Below, one piece after another: positions 8,307 to 17,192 of a DNA stretch of 64,000 nucleotides (the first letter of the stretch is position 1; the number at the start of each line of letters is the position of its first letter). Source of the DNA: a bacterium ADurb.Bin236. Its GTDB lineage: Bacteria; UBP15; UBA6099. The stretch is from contig MWCD01000013.1 in assembly GCA_002069885.1 (NCBI GenBank), forward strand, positions 1-64,000, read 5' to 3'. Below the pieces are notes generated by a model. That model made no database searches and was not told the origin of the DNA. It saw only the letters and a list, made by a program, of their open reading frames with translations. The translations under genes were made by a program, and so were the position numbers.

Positions 8307-9974
8307 CTAATCCAATCCTAGTGTTCCGCCCGGATTCATGATGTTGTTCGGGTCAAGCCGCTGCTTTATCGCCCTGAATATTTCAAGCCCGGTATCGCCC
8401 GACTGCTGCGGCATCCACGGCGCAAGCATCCTGCCCACTCCATGATGGTGGCTGAGCGACCCTCCGTTTTTCTTTATCGCGTCGATAATTTTCTTCTGGT
8501 AATCAAGATAGTCGTTGTACTCGTCGCCCAGAACCATCCGGGACAAGAAAATGAAATAAAGGTTGGTTCCGTTTTCGTAGAAATGGGAGGCGTGGACCAT
8601 GCAGGCGGTATGGGGCCGCGCTTTGACAACTTCCCTCACGCCTTTCCACACGTCCATCAGGTTCGACCATGTCACCGATGTTTCCAACGTGTCCGTCATC
8701 ACCTGTATATCCATGAGGTCTTCGCGCATGTATGGGTCGGAATACCTGCCCTTCCACCATGACTTCACAGGTTTGGAGCCGAGGAAGAACCCGCCGTATT
8801 TTGAGCCGATGGCTTTAGCCTTCTTCTTAATCAGCGCCCCCGCGTCGGCGTCGCCCTCCGTCGAGCCGAGCAACAGACATCGGCTCATATCCTTGTATCC
8901 GAGCATCTTTAGAAGCGAATCCACCGGACTTCCTTCGATGTGATGAAGCTTCAGTCCTATACTTGTCTCCTCCGGGTCTGAAATCCTCAACGCGGACGGG
9001 AACCCGAACTCGCCCTGCATTATCTCCCTGCACGCGGACACCGCGTCGTCCCACGTTTTGAATATGAATGAGAAATATTGCCTGTTTTCGGGCCGGAACT
9101 TGCGAATTTTGATAGTCGCTTCGGTCATGACTCCGAACACGCCTTCGCATCCGAGGAATATCTGGTCGAGGTCGGGGCCGACGGACGCTCGGGGATACGG
9201 CGGCGTGGCCACAAGCCCGGCGGGCGTCACCCACCTCTGCGATATCACTAAGTCTTCCGCCTTCCCGTATCCGGTTGACTGCTGTCCGGCTCCTCTCGCG
9301 GCTATCCACCCGCCCACCGTCGAGAACTCGAACGACTGCGGAAAATGGCAGCAAGTGTAGCCGCCCGGCGCGCTCTTCGTCTTGGTCGCGTTTAGCTGCG
9401 CTTCGAGGTCCGGCCCGTAGATGCCCGGCTGTACTTTCGCCGTCGAATCCTTCTCGTTCACAGACAGAACCTTCTTCATGTGCCGCGTCATATCCAAGCA
9501 GATTCCGCCCTTGGGAAACTCTATCGCCCGCGTCACGGACGACATCGCTCCGGCGGGAACCAAAGGTATCCCGTTCTTGTCGCAGAACGACACCACCGCT
9601 TTCACATCTTCCTCTCCGCGCGGATACGCCACGCAGTCCGGCGGGTTCGTCACGTCGTTCTTGCGCATCCTTATGGCGTCGAAGTATGTCTTGCCGTACG
9701 CGTGCTTTGCGCGGTCGTAGTCGTCCGTAGACACGTTCTCCGCCCCGACAATCCCCTTCAACGCTTCCAGTTTGTCGGCGGAAAGCTTGCACGGCGCTTC
9801 CAGTTTCACCACGTCCAGTCCCGGCAGATGCGGCTTGGCAATATCCGAGTCTTTCAACCCGAACACTTCTTTAATATAGCCCATCAACTCTTTTTCCGGA
9901 TGCTTGAACACGTCCGGCGCGCCCCACTTTAAAATCGATCTGTATGACTTTTTATCAAATTCGGAAATCCACAT
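8307..9974 (-). CDS. FAD-linked oxidase, alkyldihydroxyacetonephosphate synthase-like
   Basis: The 555-residue protein has a PCMH-type FAD domain (residues ~110-300; VVSFCDKNGIPLVPAGAMSSV and FSTVGGWIAARGAGQQSTGYGKAEDLV) and a C-terminal cap ending in the H-H-H-G-V-G motif at 509-514. The His run and the preceding WKGRYSDPYMREDLMD and TSVTWSNL blocks match alkyl-DHAP synthase, which swaps the acyl chain of acyl-DHAP for a fatty alcohol in ether-lipid synthesis. D-lactate/glycolate dehydrogenase-type FAD oxidases share the FAD domain but not usually this His motif. If correct, the cell may make ether lipids or plasmalogens. It is monocistronic with its own likely promoter. Confidence 0.75.
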   Translation of the reverse strand: MWISEFDKKSYRSILKWGAPDVFKHPEKELMGYIKEVFGLKDSDIAKPHLPGLDVVKLEAPCKLSADKLEALKGIVGAENVSTDDYDRAKHAYGKTYFDAIRMRKNDVTNPPDCVAYPRGEEDVKAVVSFCDKNGIPLVPAGAMSSVTRAIEFPKGGICLDMTRHMKKVLSVNEKDSTAKVQPGIYGPDLEAQLNATKTKSAPGGYTCCHFPQSFEFSTVGGWIAARGAGQQSTGYGKAEDLVISQRWVTPAGLVATPPYPRASVGPDLDQIFLGCEGVFGVMTEATIKIRKFRPENRQYFSFIFKTWDDAVSACREIMQGEFGFPSALRISDPEETSIGLKLHHIEGSPVDSLLKMLGYKDMSRCLLLGSTEGDADAGALIKKKAKAIGSKYGGFFLGSKPVKSWWKGRYSDPYMREDLMDIQVMTDTLETSVTWSNLMDVWKGVREVVKARPHTACMVHASHFYENGTNLYFIFLSRMVLGDEYNDYLDYQKKIIDAIKKNGGSLSHHHGVGRMLAPWMPQQSGDTGLEIFRAIKQRLDPNNIMNPGGTLGLD

Positions 9975-10027
9975 GGCGTCTCCTTCCGCGCCGCGAACGC
10001 TCCCGCGCTCCCGCGCCTAACTGGTAC

Positions 10028-10056
10028 AATATAATCGAAATCGCGCCGCTTTGAAA
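10028..10056 (-). promoter_or_regulatory. Possible sigma70 promoter of the FAD oxidase gene
   Basis: On the minus strand TTTCAA (10056-10051) and TATATT (10033-10028) are 17 bases apart, and the start codon is about 54 bases downstream. The -10 box is good and the -35 box is weak. Confidence 0.4.
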
Positions 10057-10113
10057 GAACCCCCGCGCGGCGAAGCGGGTTTAATAACAAAAGCAAAAGA
10101 TGAAGATGAAGGC

Positions 10114-10205
10114 CAAAGAGAAACTTTCAGAGTTTCCTTGAACCGCCAAAGACGCTTTTAAAGCGCGGCGATTAAGGGGAAGCTTTTTCAATAGTTTTCC
10201 TTTAA
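10114..10205. repeat. Two A/T-rich hairpin repeats before the B12 riboswitch
   Basis: The first unit, at 10113-10139, carries CAAAGAGAAACTT, which recurs exactly near 19079 and 62321. The second, at 10172-10205, has arms TTAAGGGGAA and TTTTCCTTTAA around a loop containing CTTTTTCAA, closely resembling the element at 55505-55538. The 250 bases between the FAD oxidase gene and the B12 promoter hold nothing else recognisable. Confidence 0.5.
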
Positions 10206-10223
10206 GCTCCGCCGACCGCGGTA

Positions 10224-10252
10224 TTGACATCGGGCCGGGAGCGGAGTATATT
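10224..10252 (+). promoter_or_regulatory. Sigma70 promoter of the B12 uptake operon
   Basis: TTGACA at 10224-10229 is a perfect -35 box. TATATT at 10247-10252 follows at 17 bases. Transcription would start near 10259, just before the riboswitch. Confidence 0.8.
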
Positions 10253-10257
10253 GCGAT

Positions 10258-10470
10258 TTAAGTTCTTTTGACCCTCCTCGGAGGGATAATAGGGAAGACG
10301 GTGCGAATCCGTCGCGGTCCGGCCGCTGTGAATGGGGACGAAAGCCGATTGTGACCACTGCGAGAGCGGGAAGGTTCGGCGAGTAGAGGGATCCATAAGC
10401 CAGAAGACCTGCAAAAGAACAGGGGCTTTGCCCCGCGCCGGGTTCTTCCAGAGAAAGACCCGCCGCATGA
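10258..10470 (+). ncRNA. Cobalamin (adenosylcobalamin-type) riboswitch
   Basis: The leader carries the conserved cobalamin-riboswitch blocks in the right order: AATAGGGAA at 10288-10296, GGTGCGAATCC just after it, the CGGTCC...CGCTGTGA block, a GCGGGAAGG segment, and the B12 box AGCCAGAAGACCTGC at 10398-10412. It is followed at once by a rho-independent terminator and then by btuB. This fits ligand-induced termination of B12 uptake genes, with B12 excess switching the operon off. Confidence 0.93.
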
Positions 10471-10482
10471 CTTTGTGAGGCG

Positions 10483-10515
10483 AACACCGGACCTCGAAGG
10501 GGTTCGGTGTTTTTT
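10483..10515 (+). terminator. Riboswitch expression-platform terminator
   Basis: Arms AACACCGGACC (from 10483) and GGTTCGGTGTT form an 11-bp stem with one G-U pair. It runs into six Ts, 17 to 53 bases after the aptamer and before btuB, so it is the likely output hairpin of the riboswitch. Confidence 0.85.
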
Positions 10516-10567
10516 GATTAATAACCATTCAATTCAGTTAGAACGTTTTATTAAGAATACGCGCAGG

Positions 10568-12622
10568 ATGTCTGAGCGGAGCAGCGGGAGCCGTTCCGGC
10601 GCGCTGAGATTGTTTTGCGCCGCCGCGTTGTTGTTGATGTTCGCGGCCTCGTCCCCCGCTTTGCCTGCCGAAGCTCCCTCTTCCATCGACATCGGCGAAC
10701 TGGTTATCTATGCCGACCCCGTATCGGCGGAAGCTGAACTGGAGTCCATGCCCACGTCGATAACTGTGATTCCCCGCGAGAGTTTCGACAAGCGGTTCTC
10801 GACCGTGCCCGAACTGTTGCGCGAGACAGTCGGAATAGAGATTCGCAGTTACGGCGGGTTGGGAAGCTTCAGCACGGTGTCCGTGAGGGGTTCGGAAGCC
10901 GCGCACGTGCTGGTGATGGTGGACGGAGTGGCGCTCAATCAGGCCGTCGGCGGCGCGGTTGACATGGGAGCCGTCCCGCTGGCGAACGTGGAAAGGATAG
11001 AGGTCTACCGAGGCGGCGCTCCCGCCAGATTTCAGGGAGCCGCCTGCGCGGGCGCGGTCAACATCGTCACCCGCCCCGGCGCGGGAGACGCCTCCGTAGA
11101 GGCGTCCGCCGGGATCGGCTCTTTCGGCTCACGGTCGCTGCACGCGTTCGCGCGAATGCCCGTACGTTCCGCCCGCGCGTCCGTCGATTTCTCCCGCATG
11201 TCTTCTCAGGGGGATTTCAAGTTCCTCGACGACAACGGCACGCCTCTCAACGCCGCCGACGACGAGTGGACTCCCCGCGTCAACAACGATTTCACGGCGG
11301 ACAACCTCGACCTCAAGCTGGACATTTTTCCCGGCGGCGGCGAAAGCGGGCCGCGCCGCGTCTCTCTTTCAAATCAATCCTATTTCAAAGAACAGGGCGT
11401 TCCCGGTCTCGGCAATTTCCAGTCTGAGCTGGCGCGCCTAAAAACTTTCAGGAATATATTTACGGCGACACTTGAGGACAAGGGCGCTCTCATCCCCGGC
11501 GCGGTCTCCACTATGAGGCTCTCAAGTTCGGCCAACACGACGAGGTTTTACGACCCGGCGAGCCAGATCGGTCTCGGCTCTCAGGACAATCGCAACGCCA
11601 CGCGCGCGGACTCGCTGTTTTCGTCTTTCGAGTTCTTCCCGGCGGAAAACCATGCTGTGACCGCCGCGCTCTCCCTCTCGCGGGAAAGCTTCAAGCCGCG
11701 CGACGCGAGACAGGCCAATCAGGTCGGCAAACCCAGCCGCCGCAACTCCATAACAGCGGCGGTCGAGGACTCGGCGGCGTTCCTCGATGACAGGTTGCTG
11801 ATTGTCCCCGCGTTCAGGTTTGAGCGCGTCAGCGACAGGTTTTCAGGCGACGACCCGTTTGATTTCTCCCCGCTGGCCCCCGAAACATCCCGCTCGGACG
11901 CGTTGACGGCGTTTTCCGCGGGAGCGCGCTACCGGGCGTCAGACTCGTTCCGCCTCAAAGCCAACGCGGGCAGAAAGTTCAGAACGCCTTCATTTTATGA
12001 GCTGTTCGGCGACAGAGGCTCGGTTATCGGCAACACCGGATTGTCGCCGGAAAAAGGAAAGTCCTACGACATCGGTTTTTCGTGGAGTCTCGGCGGAGGG
12101 GCGCGAACCGCTTTGTTCGAGGCGTCATATTTCAGAGCGGACACGGACAACCTGATAGTGTTCATGCAGAATTCGCAGCGCGTGGCCCGCGCGGACAACA
12201 TAGGCCGGGCGAAGGTTCGCGGTTTAGAGTTGACGCTTTCCGCCGAGCTATCGTCCTCTTGGAGCTTGTCCGCCAACCATACCTATCAGAACGCGAGGGA
12301 CGACAGCGATGTGGCGTTCTGGCGCGGAAACATGCTCCCGGGGCGGCGAGAGCGCGAGTTTAATTCCCGGCTGGCGTTCGAGCGCGCGCCGTGGAAAGCT
12401 TGGCATCAGTTCAGCCGCGCGGGCGCGGGTTATCATGACCGCGCAAACATCCAGCCGTTCCCATCGGGGGACGTCCACTCTGTCGGCGCGTCGTTCTCCC
12501 GCTCGAATTCCACTTTCACCATCGAAGGCAAAAACTTGACGGACAACAGGGTTTCCGACTACATCGGGTTCCCGCTTCCCGGAAAAGCCTTCTTTTTCAC
12601 ATATCAAAGGATGTTCAAATAA
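10568..12622 (+). CDS. btuB: TonB-dependent outer-membrane B12 receptor
   Basis: The 684-residue protein has a signal peptide, an N-terminal plug (PTSITVIPRESFDKR...LLRETVGIEIRSYGGLGSFSTVSVRGSEAAHVLVMVDG...VERIEVYRGGAPARFQGAACAGAVNIVT) and a beta barrel ending in FFFTYQRMFK. A TonB-box-like stretch (IGELVIYAD) precedes the plug. The riboswitch in front and the btuFDC genes behind identify the substrate as a corrinoid. ATG 10568 is chosen because the longer frame would begin inside the riboswitch terminator and because the signal peptide starts here; its ribosome binding site is weak. It imports B12 across the outer membrane using TonB energy. Confidence 0.9.
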   Translation: MSERSSGSRSGALRLFCAAALLLMFAASSPALPAEAPSSIDIGELVIYADPVSAEAELESMPTSITVIPRESFDKRFSTVPELLRETVGIEIRSYGGLGSFSTVSVRGSEAAHVLVMVDGVALNQAVGGAVDMGAVPLANVERIEVYRGGAPARFQGAACAGAVNIVTRPGAGDASVEASAGIGSFGSRSLHAFARMPVRSARASVDFSRMSSQGDFKFLDDNGTPLNAADDEWTPRVNNDFTADNLDLKLDIFPGGGESGPRRVSLSNQSYFKEQGVPGLGNFQSELARLKTFRNIFTATLEDKGALIPGAVSTMRLSSSANTTRFYDPASQIGLGSQDNRNATRADSLFSSFEFFPAENHAVTAALSLSRESFKPRDARQANQVGKPSRRNSITAAVEDSAAFLDDRLLIVPAFRFERVSDRFSGDDPFDFSPLAPETSRSDALTAFSAGARYRASDSFRLKANAGRKFRTPSFYELFGDRGSVIGNTGLSPEKGKSYDIGFSWSLGGGARTALFEASYFRADTDNLIVFMQNSQRVARADNIGRAKVRGLELTLSAELSSSWSLSANHTYQNARDDSDVAFWRGNMLPGRREREFNSRLAFERAPWKAWHQFSRAGAGYHDRANIQPFPSGDVHSVGASFSRSNSTFTIEGKNLTDNRVSDYIGFPLPGKAFFFTYQRMFK

Positions 12623-12640
12623 CCCAAAGGGAGAATAGCG

Positions 12641-14329
12641 ATGAACAAAGCGAAGAAAGGCATTAAATTGTATCTAGCGGCGCTTGCCGTCGCCGTTGCG
12701 ATGGCGGCAGCCGGTTGCGGCGGAGGCGGGGGAAGCGCCCCCGGCGACACTATCTCCGGCTCCGTGCAGACGCCCGGCGGCGCTGTCTCCGCCCGCTCTG
12801 CCGACAGAACCGCGTCCGCCCTCCAGAATGTTTCCTCAGATGTGACGGTCAACGCGTACTCCGTCGGCTCGTCCGGCGCGCTCACTTTGCTAGCGACTTC
12901 GCAGTCAACCGCCGCCGGCAATTTCTCAATCTCGCTCCCCTCCGGCGTGAAAGTCGCCTCCACTCTCGTCCTTCTTTCCGTCGAGTTCGGCTCCGTCGAG
13001 ATGAGGGCTTTGGCCACCGCGACTTCCGGCGTCGGGATATCTCCCGTGTCCGAGGCGGTCATTCAGGTAATCGAACAGCGGATGTCGGACTCAGGCCGCT
13101 CATTCTCCGACCTGACCCGCGCAGAGATAACAGCCGTGGAGACCGGCGTCGCAACAGCCCTTGAAGGCGAGAACTTCGCCGGCGCGACGATATCCGACGC
13201 GATTGCCGACGCGGCGGCCGCAGCGGCCCGCGACGCAGCCGTTCAAGCCGCGCTCGCGTCCGCGCTTCCCGACAGTTCCTCGTCTTCCGTCGCCATTGCC
13301 GTCGTCGCCACAACAGACTGGACTTCCGGCGCGCTCTCATACATAACCCTCAACGGCGACATGTCAACCGCCCCGGCGGCCACAAACAACGTCGTATCCA
13401 TCCACAGCGACGCCACTGTCAAAGCCGACGGCGGCTACGTCTTCGTCATAAACAGGTACGGTCAGGACAATATAACAGTTCTTGACCCCGCGGACGGGCT
13501 TTCGCTCGTGACGCAGTTCTCGACCGGAAACGGCTCGAACCCGCAGGATGTCGCAGCGATATCGGCGACAAAAGCGTACGTCTCCCGGCTCGGCTCGGCA
13601 TCGTTGCTTATCGTCAACCCGGCGACCGGGACGGAACTCGGCACAATCAACCTGTCGGGGTTCGCGCTGTCAGACGGCATTCCCGAGATGGCTCAGATGG
13701 TCAAAGTCGGGACGAAAGTCTTCGTGCTGCTCCAGAATCTGGTTGACTGGGCTCCGGCGGCCCCCGGCATACTCGCCGTCATCGACACGGCGACCGACTC
13801 GCTCATAGACGCCGACGCTGCCGCCCCCGGCGTTCAGGGCGTCGAGGTTTCCGGCTGGAACCCGCAGTACGCCGTCTACAACGCGGCGACAAACAGAATC
13901 TACGTCAGCAGTTCCGGCGACTATTACAATCCGGAAACTCCCGGCGGCGTCGACTCCGTCAACCCGGACACATACGCGGCGGCGTCCGTCGCGGACAAAA
14001 CCGGCCTCGGCGGCGCTCCCGGCAGCTTGGCCGTCGTGTCATCCTCCAAAGCCTACGTCGCGGTGTCGGACTCCTCGTTCGTCAACCACATCATCCCGTT
14101 CAACCCGTCCACCGGCGCGGTGAGCGCGAGCGTTTACACCCCCGGCGGCTACACCGTCGGCGGCATCGCCGTCGATCCCTTCGGATACCTGCTCGTGCCG
14201 GACATGAGCTACGAGACGCCCGGCATCGTGTTTATCGACACTCTGACGAACACGGTGGCGCAAGGCCCGGTGAGCGTGGGCCTGCCGCCATACGCGGTCG
14301 CTTTCACAACAATGCAAGTGGATGAATAG
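12641..14329 (+). CDS. Beta-propeller lipoprotein in the B12 operon, BtuG-like candidate
   Basis: The 562-residue protein begins with a lipoprotein signal peptide (lipobox AAAGC, Cys near residue 26) and a glycine linker. Residues ~35-200 are a beta domain followed by an Ala-rich helical region. Residues ~210-560 contain repeated strands with the style of YVTN/YncE-type beta-propellers: VFVINRYGQDNITVLDPADG, AYVSRLGSASLLIVNPATG, VFVLLQN...LAVIDTATD, IYVSSSGDYYN, AYVAVSDSS. In Bacteroides, BtuG is a surface beta-propeller lipoprotein that caps BtuB and captures B12. Here a propeller lipoprotein lies directly between btuB and btuF under the same riboswitch. A role as outer-surface B12-binding partner is an inference from fold and position. 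GGGAG precedes ATG 12641. Confidence 0.75.
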   Translation: MNKAKKGIKLYLAALAVAVAMAAAGCGGGGGSAPGDTISGSVQTPGGAVSARSADRTASALQNVSSDVTVNAYSVGSSGALTLLATSQSTAAGNFSISLPSGVKVASTLVLLSVEFGSVEMRALATATSGVGISPVSEAVIQVIEQRMSDSGRSFSDLTRAEITAVETGVATALEGENFAGATISDAIADAAAAAARDAAVQAALASALPDSSSSSVAIAVVATTDWTSGALSYITLNGDMSTAPAATNNVVSIHSDATVKADGGYVFVINRYGQDNITVLDPADGLSLVTQFSTGNGSNPQDVAAISATKAYVSRLGSASLLIVNPATGTELGTINLSGFALSDGIPEMAQMVKVGTKVFVLLQNLVDWAPAAPGILAVIDTATDSLIDADAAAPGVQGVEVSGWNPQYAVYNAATNRIYVSSSGDYYNPETPGGVDSVNPDTYAAASVADKTGLGGAPGSLAVVSSSKAYVAVSDSSFVNHIIPFNPSTGAVSASVYTPGGYTVGGIAVDPFGYLLVPDMSYETPGIVFIDTLTNTVAQGPVSVGLPPYAVAFTTMQVDE

Positions 14330-14343
14330 CCTGAATTTTGAAA

Positions 14344-14373
14344 ACACCCCGCGCCCTCCGGGGCGCGGGGTGT
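14344..14373. terminator. Strong GC hairpin between propeller gene and btuF
   Basis: Near-perfect 13-bp arms ACACCCCGCGCCC and GGGCGCGGGGTGT surround a loop of a few bases. It begins 15 bases after the stop codon and ends 12 bases before btuF. No T-run follows on the plus strand (ATAATTT), so it may be an attenuator or transcript-stability element, not a full terminator. Confidence 0.5.
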
Positions 14374-14384
14374 ATAATTTCCAG

Positions 14385-15296
14385 ATGCGCAAACGGGCTT
14401 CGCACATAGTTAAACCCGGCCGGGCTTTGGCGGCGCTGCTTGCGCTGTGCGCGCTCGCCGCTTCATGCTCGCGCGCGCCCAAGCCGGACCCCGCAGCCCG
14501 CGGCGCCAACCTCCCCTCCCGCATCGTTTCCCTTTCCCCCGGAGCCACCGAAATCATGTTCGCGCTCGGACTCGATTCAGAGATCGCCGGAGTCACAAAC
14601 TACTGCAACTATCCCCCGGAAGCGGCGGCCAAACCCCGCGTCGGCGGCCTATACGACCTTAACTTCGAGGCGCTGATCAGCCTCAATCCTGACCTTGTGA
14701 TTCTCACCCCCGCGACATCCGACATCGCAAAAGAGCTGGACAGGATGGGATACCGAACGCTCATCACGCCCAATGACACGTTCAACGATGTGGTCGCATC
14801 GGTGATATCGATAGGCGCTGCGGTAGGAAGGACGGAAGAGGCCGCAGCTCTGGCGGACAAAATGACATCCGCCCTCGAAGACGCCCGCGCCGCGTCCGCC
14901 TCAAAAAAACCGGTGTCGGTGATGGTGGTGGTAGACCGCGCTCCCGGCTCCCTTCAAGGCCTGTACGTCGCCGGCAAAGGCTCCTACTTCACCGAACTGC
15001 TCGACGCTTCCGGCGGCAAGAATATCTTCGACGATTCTTCCATCTACTACCCGCAGCCTTCGCTCGAAGAAATAATCTCCCGCAACCCGGCCTTGATAAT
15101 CGAGACGCGGCTCGGAGAAAATCTATCAGAGGCGGACATCCGGCGCATCGTTTCCGACTGGAAGGCGCTGGGAGACGTCGACGCGGTGAAAAACAACCGC
15201 ATCCTTATCTGGACGGAAGATTACGTTGCGCGGCCCGGGCCTAGGCTGGTTCTGCTGTTGGACAAATTCAGGCGGGCGGTCGATGATGCCCGCTGA
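14385..15296 (+). CDS. btuF: Periplasmic/lipoprotein B12-binding protein of ABC transporter
   Basis: The 303-residue protein has a lipoprotein signal peptide (ALAASC, so lipidated). Its two-lobe periplasmic binding domain shows RIVSLSPGATEIMFALGL, VGGLYDLNFEALISLNPDLVIL and a C-terminal NNRILIWTEDYVARPGPRLVLLLDKF. This is the class III (BtuF/FhuD/TroA-like) fold that hands corrinoids or metal chelates to BtuCD. ATG 14385 is preferred over an ATG 63 bases upstream because the signal peptide starts here and the longer form would include the hairpin. The stop overlaps the start of btuD by about 11 bases. B12 specificity is taken from the riboswitch and btuB. Confidence 0.88.
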   Translation: MRKRASHIVKPGRALAALLALCALAASCSRAPKPDPAARGANLPSRIVSLSPGATEIMFALGLDSEIAGVTNYCNYPPEAAAKPRVGGLYDLNFEALISLNPDLVILTPATSDIAKELDRMGYRTLITPNDTFNDVVASVISIGAAVGRTEEAAALADKMTSALEDARAASASKKPVSVMVVVDRAPGSLQGLYVAGKGSYFTELLDASGGKNIFDDSSIYYPQPSLEEIISRNPALIIETRLGENLSEADIRRIVSDWKALGDVDAVKNNRILIWTEDYVARPGPRLVLLLDKFRRAVDDAR

Positions 15297-16083
15297 TAAC
15301 TGCCCCATATATTCAGTCCGCTCCCTCAGCTATGAGATCGGGGATAAACGCGTCCTCGACTCAGTGAGCATGGACGCGAAGCCCGGCGAGTTCATCGCCG
15401 TGGTCGGCCCCAACGGAGCCGGGAAATCCACCCTGCTGCGGCATCTGGTAAGAGTCATCATGCCGCCGAAGGGCGCGGTGTTGCTTTACGACAAATGCGT
15501 CACGACTCTGCGCCAGAGGGAGATCGCCGCGGGCGTCGGCTATGTCCCCCAGAGCAGCCCGGTCTATCTGCCTTTCACCGCCCTCCAGTTCGTCCTGATG
15601 GGCAGATATCCGAGGATGAACCCGCTCGTGCGGCCGGACGACAGGGAGGCCGCGCGCGCGCTTGAAATCCTGAACGACGTCGGCATGGCGGATTTCGCCG
15701 ACCGCCGAGTGGACATGATGAGCGGCGGAGAACGCCAGAAGATTTTTATCGCCGCCGCGCTCGCTCAGGAGCCTAGCGTCCTGCTCCTCGACGAACCGAC
15801 AACCTACCTCGACCCCAAACATCAGCGCGACATCCAGCGCATACTCCAATCCCTGCACCGGGAGCGCGGAACCTCAGTCGTTGCCGTCACACACGACATT
15901 AATTTCGCCGCGCGGTTCAGCGACAGGATAGTGGCTATGAAGAAAGGCGCGGCTGTTTACGACGGCCCTCCGGACGGCCTCATGCGGAAACCCCGCCTCG
16001 AAGAGCTTTTCGACACCGAGTTCGACTACGCGCGCGGCGACGGCGAGGACGGCGTGTTCGCTTTTCCCCGGAGGAGCCTATGA
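15286..16083 (+). CDS. btuD: ABC transporter ATP-binding protein for B12
   Basis: The 265-residue ATPase powers corrinoid import. It has Walker A GPNGAGKST at 41-49, a Q-loop, the ABC signature MSGGERQK, Walker B VLLLDEPTT and a switch His in VTHDINFA. The family is FecE/BtuD/FhuC. The start is uncertain between adjacent ATGs at 15283 and 15286; both sit inside the end of btuF, indicating translational coupling. It overlaps the permease gene by 4 bases (ATGA). Confidence 0.9.
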   Translation: MPADNCPIYSVRSLSYEIGDKRVLDSVSMDAKPGEFIAVVGPNGAGKSTLLRHLVRVIMPPKGAVLLYDKCVTTLRQREIAAGVGYVPQSSPVYLPFTALQFVLMGRYPRMNPLVRPDDREAARALEILNDVGMADFADRRVDMMSGGERQKIFIAAALAQEPSVLLLDEPTTYLDPKHQRDIQRILQSLHRERGTSVVAVTHDINFAARFSDRIVAMKKGAAVYDGPPDGLMRKPRLEELFDTEFDYARGDGEDGVFAFPRRSL

Positions 16084-17087
16084 CCGCCCGGACGCGCAAG
16101 CCCGCGACGCGGGCGTTCGCGGCTCTGATACTGCTAGCCGCAGTCGTCGCGGTCGCCGCGCCCCTAGTCGGCAGCTCGAACGTCTCATTTTCCGACATAG
16201 CGGGCATATTCGACGCCGAGCCGCCCACCGCCGCGGAGAGGATATTCTGGCAGGTGCGCGCGCCCCGCGTCATCCTCGCGTTCATCGCCGGGGCCACGCT
16301 CGCCCTCTGCGGACTGTCCTTTCAGGCGGTGTTCCGCAACCCGCTGGCTTCCCCGTTCACGCTCGGAGTGTCCGGCGGCGCGGCATTCGGAGCTGTGCTA
16401 GCCATCAAGCTCGGACTCGCGTTCTCCATCCCCGGCGTTTCAGTCACACAGATATTCGCCTTCGGCGGCGCCCTCGCATCCATCTTCCTCGTTTACGGCA
16501 TCGCCCGCGCAAGAAAAGGCTTCACGATGGCCACCATGCTTCTCACCGGCGTTGCCGTCAGCTTCTTCTTCTCCGCCCTCATCATGTTCATCCAGTTCTT
16601 CGCCGACTACGCGCATTCATTCTCGATGGTCCGCTGGATGATGGGGAGCCTGTCTATCGTCGGCTATAAACAGGTGGCGCAGGCAGCCGTCCTGTCAGCG
16701 GCGGGCGGCGCGGCGATATTTCTGCGCCGCAGCGAGATGAACCTGCTCACCGCCGGTGACGAGATAGCGCGGGGCCGGGGCGTTGATGTGGACCGCTCGC
16801 GCGCAGCCATATTCTTCGCCGTCTCGCTGGCCACCGGCGGGGTGGTCGCCATCTGCGGCCCAATCGGTTTCGTCGGCCTGATGATCCCGCACATAATGCG
16901 CCTCATAGTCGGCCCCGACCACTTCGACCTCGCTCCCGCATGCATCCTCGGCGGCGGCATCTTCCTTGTCCTGTGCGACACCTTCGCCCGCACCGCCATC
17001 TCCCCGTTCGAAATCCCCATCGGCGTAATCACCGCCATGCTCGGCGGCCCTTTCTTCATCTGGCTTCTCTTCCGCCATCCGAACTGA
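16080..17087 (+). CDS. btuC: ABC transporter permease for B12 (FecCD family)
   Basis: The 335-residue, multi-spanning protein is of the FecCD/BtuC permease family: RAPRVILAFIAGATLALCGLSFQAVFRNPLASPFTLGVSGGAAFGA near the N-terminus and the cytoplasmic coupling region GPIGFVGLMIPHIMRLIVGPDH. Length and helix count fit the family's usual ten-helix subunit. It forms a homodimer with two BtuD copies in the inner membrane. It is the last gene of the riboswitch operon; no clear terminator follows, but 105 bases separate it from the next gene. Confidence 0.9.
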   Translation: MTARTRKPATRAFAALILLAAVVAVAAPLVGSSNVSFSDIAGIFDAEPPTAAERIFWQVRAPRVILAFIAGATLALCGLSFQAVFRNPLASPFTLGVSGGAAFGAVLAIKLGLAFSIPGVSVTQIFAFGGALASIFLVYGIARARKGFTMATMLLTGVAVSFFFSALIMFIQFFADYAHSFSMVRWMMGSLSIVGYKQVAQAAVLSAAGGAAIFLRRSEMNLLTAGDEIARGRGVDVDRSRAAIFFAVSLATGGVVAICGPIGFVGLMIPHIMRLIVGPDHFDLAPACILGGGIFLVLCDTFARTAISPFEIPIGVITAMLGGPFFIWLLFRHPN

Positions 17088-17192
17088 CTTTCAATCAATA
17101 AGAACAAAACTTCATCTTTGAGCGTTTTTTAAGTAGAATGTTCGCGTGGCGCGGCGCCCGTAACAGAAACCGCCGCCCGCAAAGGAGACATC

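Noticed and set aside
8827-9792. Arg-rich frame of 321 codons on the minus strand
   Set aside because: It overlaps the FAD-linked oxidase in another frame and is an Arg/Gly-rich artefact; the oxidase has conserved motifs across the same bases.
10188-10528. Two minus-strand frames over the B12 leader
   Set aside because: They cover the cobalamin riboswitch and its terminator; the conserved bases are explained by RNA structure, not coding.
10475-10567. N-terminal extension of btuB
   Set aside because: It would start inside the riboswitch terminator region and adds no signal peptide; ATG 10568 opens a normal signal sequence.
17111-17139. Sigma70 promoter before the GH84 gene
   Set aside because: TAGAAT is a fair -10, but the box 17 bases upstream (TTCATC) matches only three of six positions.
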